From: Peribacillus deserti
Lineage (GTDB): Bacteria > Bacillota > Bacilli > Bacillales > DSM-1321
Direction of reading: 5' to 3'
Length of the DNA stretch: 34,625 nucleotides
Assembly: GCF_002863585.1 (NCBI RefSeq)
Contig: NZ_PGUY01000061.1
Span: 1 to 34,625 of the forward strand
The notes under the pieces are model-generated. The model had not been told where the DNA came from. It did no database searches and saw only the letters and a list, made by a program, of their open reading frames with translations. This document shows positions 32,937 to 34,625 of this stretch, one piece after another (position 1 is the stretch's first letter; each line of letters begins with the position of its first letter). Position numbers and translations under genes: made by a program.

Positions 32937-34478
32937 TTAATCGAACTTTCGACATTGTTTTTGACTCTCTTCTTGCGAAATATGTTTCTTAATTTTTACA
33001 TTTGTCACTTTTAACCCTTCTAGGTTAGAATCCCTTACAGAAAAAGTAAGTTTATCATAATCTCCACCGTGATGTCCTGAATAGCTTAAAGCACTTGCAA
33101 AAATAAGATGTCTCCTTGAGTCCCCATCAATGGGTTCAATTTGGATTTTTGGACACATAAAAAAGTCCGAATAAGATGGACCCAAAATATATAAATAACG
33201 TGTAAACAATGCTTCTTCAAGCAATTCTTCTTTAGTAGGTCCATTCAATTCTTTTCTCCACCCAACTACGAGCCAATCATATAGGGATTGGGACTTTATT
33301 TGCACTTTATGGCTATTCTCCGAAATGATTAATTCCCCATCTTTAGCTGTACAGGTTTTGCGTTTGTTTTCAAGTACACACTTATAAGCAGGTTCAATAG
33401 TAATCACTTCATCATTTACCGTTTTTAATGTCAATTTATTGGATGGTTTCTCTAAAGATACCTCAGTTGTTCCATTCACTCGGCTAGAGTTATTAAGCCA
33501 GTGTACCACTTTTCTGAGTACACGTTCTTGAAACCCATCGTTGATACTGAATATACGCTGTTGCCCAGAATCATTTTCAATTTTTATGTTTTGAACCTCA
33601 TAATACTTTAATGAGTGCGTCATTAATAGTTCCAAAAAAGGTACCTGTTGGTTCTCCAGCTTATCACTTAATTTTTCAAAGTTTTCAACTGCATCAGGTA
33701 ATGATAATTGCTTTGCTAATGTAGTTCCTTTCTGTATAGAATCCCTAGCTTTTGCAAATAAATTTGCCTTTATTTGAGCATCCGCAAGTGTATACCAATA
33801 GAACCACGCATCCATTTTTGATATTTTATCTTTATAAAATTTTTCAATTACAGGATAGTAACTAGAGTATAGTTCTTCATCTAGAACTAATTTTTCTCCA
33901 TTCCATTTTAGAACATCTACAAAATAGGTATCTGTAATGTATCTTTGCCAAACAGCTATACCAACTTTCTTATTACTTAATAGCTCCATCATATGATACG
34001 GAACTTCTGCTATCATCTTTAAAGAGTTATTATTCCATTTAAAAATCTCTAGTTTATTCCCTCCTGAAGCACCGACTGTGACACCAAAGAGATACTCTTT
34101 AATACCATCACCAGTAATATCAGCAACACCTGAATAATCTAATCCTACCCCCTGGGTTTGTGTCTCCCAAGTCTTTTCCCATCTTTCATTTTCTTTTCTT
34201 AATACTATTACGCCATATTGTGAAGGATTTGGTTGTACTTTTGCCTTTATTTCAAAAGTAATAATAATCTCTTCTAGTCCATCTTGGTTAAAGTCATAAA
34301 ACTGATATGGTTTAGTCGATTTAGGTTCTTTAGGACTTACCAGTATTGAGTTTGGTGGTACAAACTCATTGATAATTTCCATTAGGTCTTTATTTAATTT
34401 TTCTTCAGCGTGAGTAAAAATTGGTGGAAGATTTAAAATGACTGTTGCCAATATGGTAAATGATAAAATCTTTTTCAT
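32937..34478 (-). CDS. Secreted protein with FG-GAP/VCBS-like repeats, unknown function
   Basis: 513 residues from ATG 34478 (AAAGGGGA 7 nt upstream; a TTG one codon earlier is less well spaced). A Sec signal peptide (KKILSFTILATVILNLPP to THAEE) is followed by two integrin/VCBS-type calcium-binding-like loops, DFNQDGLEEIIITF (about residue 68) and DITGDGIKEYLFG (about 124), typical of bacterial beta-propeller-like surface proteins. The middle is a helical region (FAKARDSIQKGTTLAKQL, TPR-like), and the C-terminus is a beta-rich domain with three Cys. No catalytic motif is recognised. It runs convergent with the IS1595 relic. Confidence 0.75.
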   Translation of the reverse strand: MKKILSFTILATVILNLPPIFTHAEEKLNKDLMEIINEFVPPNSILVSPKEPKSTKPYQFYDFNQDGLEEIIITFEIKAKVQPNPSQYGVIVLRKENERWEKTWETQTQGVGLDYSGVADITGDGIKEYLFGVTVGASGGNKLEIFKWNNNSLKMIAEVPYHMMELLSNKKVGIAVWQRYITDTYFVDVLKWNGEKLVLDEELYSSYYPVIEKFYKDKISKMDAWFYWYTLADAQIKANLFAKARDSIQKGTTLAKQLSLPDAVENFEKLSDKLENQQVPFLELLMTHSLKYYEVQNIKIENDSGQQRIFSINDGFQERVLRKVVHWLNNSSRVNGTTEVSLEKPSNKLTLKTVNDEVITIEPAYKCVLENKRKTCTAKDGELIISENSHKVQIKSQSLYDWLVVGWRKELNGPTKEELLEEALFTRYLYILGPSYSDFFMCPKIQIEPIDGDSRRHLIFASALSYSGHHGGDYDKLTFSVRDSNLEGLKVTNVKIKKHISQEESQKQCRKFD

Positions 34479-34625
34479 CAATAATCCCCTTTATTTGGCT
34501 AATATTAGAGATTATTGTTTCCTGATTTTACCCTGAATATTAGTAACCTTTGTTCAACTAAACTCCCTCAATAAACAAAGTGAAAACTCACGTTTTCTCC
34601 AGTATTCTCAGTATTTTATAGAATG

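Overview
The window looks like chromosome of a low-GC, Gram-positive, spore-forming Bacillaceae (Bacillus sensu lato). The signs are AGGAGG-type ribosome binding sites with frequent TTG/GTG starts, many hairpin-plus-T-run terminators, a sigma-W-type promoter before a yuaF-floT pair, a TPP riboswitch, a YjgC/YjgD-type formate dehydrogenase pair, and the GC-rich interspersed repeats common in this family. I see no rRNA, tRNA, CRISPR array or phage structural genes.

Layout. 1-5.2 kb: a repeat-rich zone with a broken MHYT gene, an RsbR-like STAS protein, a nucleotidyltransferase-fold gene broken by a small deletion, a Nudix hydrolase, a BhlA-like membrane/coiled-coil protein and two tiny overlapping ORFs. 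5.5-8.5 kb: pssA, a HIT-like protein overlapping a GNAT acetyltransferase, and an unknown gene with two frameshifts. 8.5-11.7 kb: small hypothetical genes. 12.1-17 kb: formate dehydrogenase catalytic subunit, its DUF1641 partner, fdhD and a SpoIIAA-like STAS protein. 17.1-17.55 kb: a 104-bp tandem array made of hairpins. 18.2-20.9 kb: an intact OppA lipoprotein followed by a decayed oppB, with no oppCDF. 21.1-22.5 kb: an alpha/beta hydrolase, short tandem repeats and a relic of a second hydrolase copy. 22.5-24.7 kb (minus): flotillin floT and NfeD-like yuaF under a sigma-W-like promoter. 24.8-28.3 kb (minus): TPP riboswitch, SDR, thiM, thiD, thiE. 28.3-30.6 kb (minus): metallo-beta-lactamase-fold hydrolase and an MFS transporter. 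30.7-34.6 kb: short tandem repeats, a decayed membrane-protein gene, a small GNAT, an IS1595-type relic and a large secreted protein.

Two themes stand out. First, decay: about seven broken genes lie among intact ones (MHYT, nucleotidyltransferase, the 7.4-kb gene, oppB, a hydrolase relic, a membrane protein, a transposase). Second, small GGCT-ended non-autonomous mobile elements. Three have exact 8-bp target duplications, and these three plus the IS1595-type relic all sit directly at the T-run of an intrinsic terminator. I regard this apparent terminator-directed insertion as the most interesting pattern in the window. Other candidates are the 104-bp double-hairpin array, the thiamine riboswitch driving an SDR gene past an inserted element, and the coupled mini-ORF pair with a perfect palindrome over its start codon.
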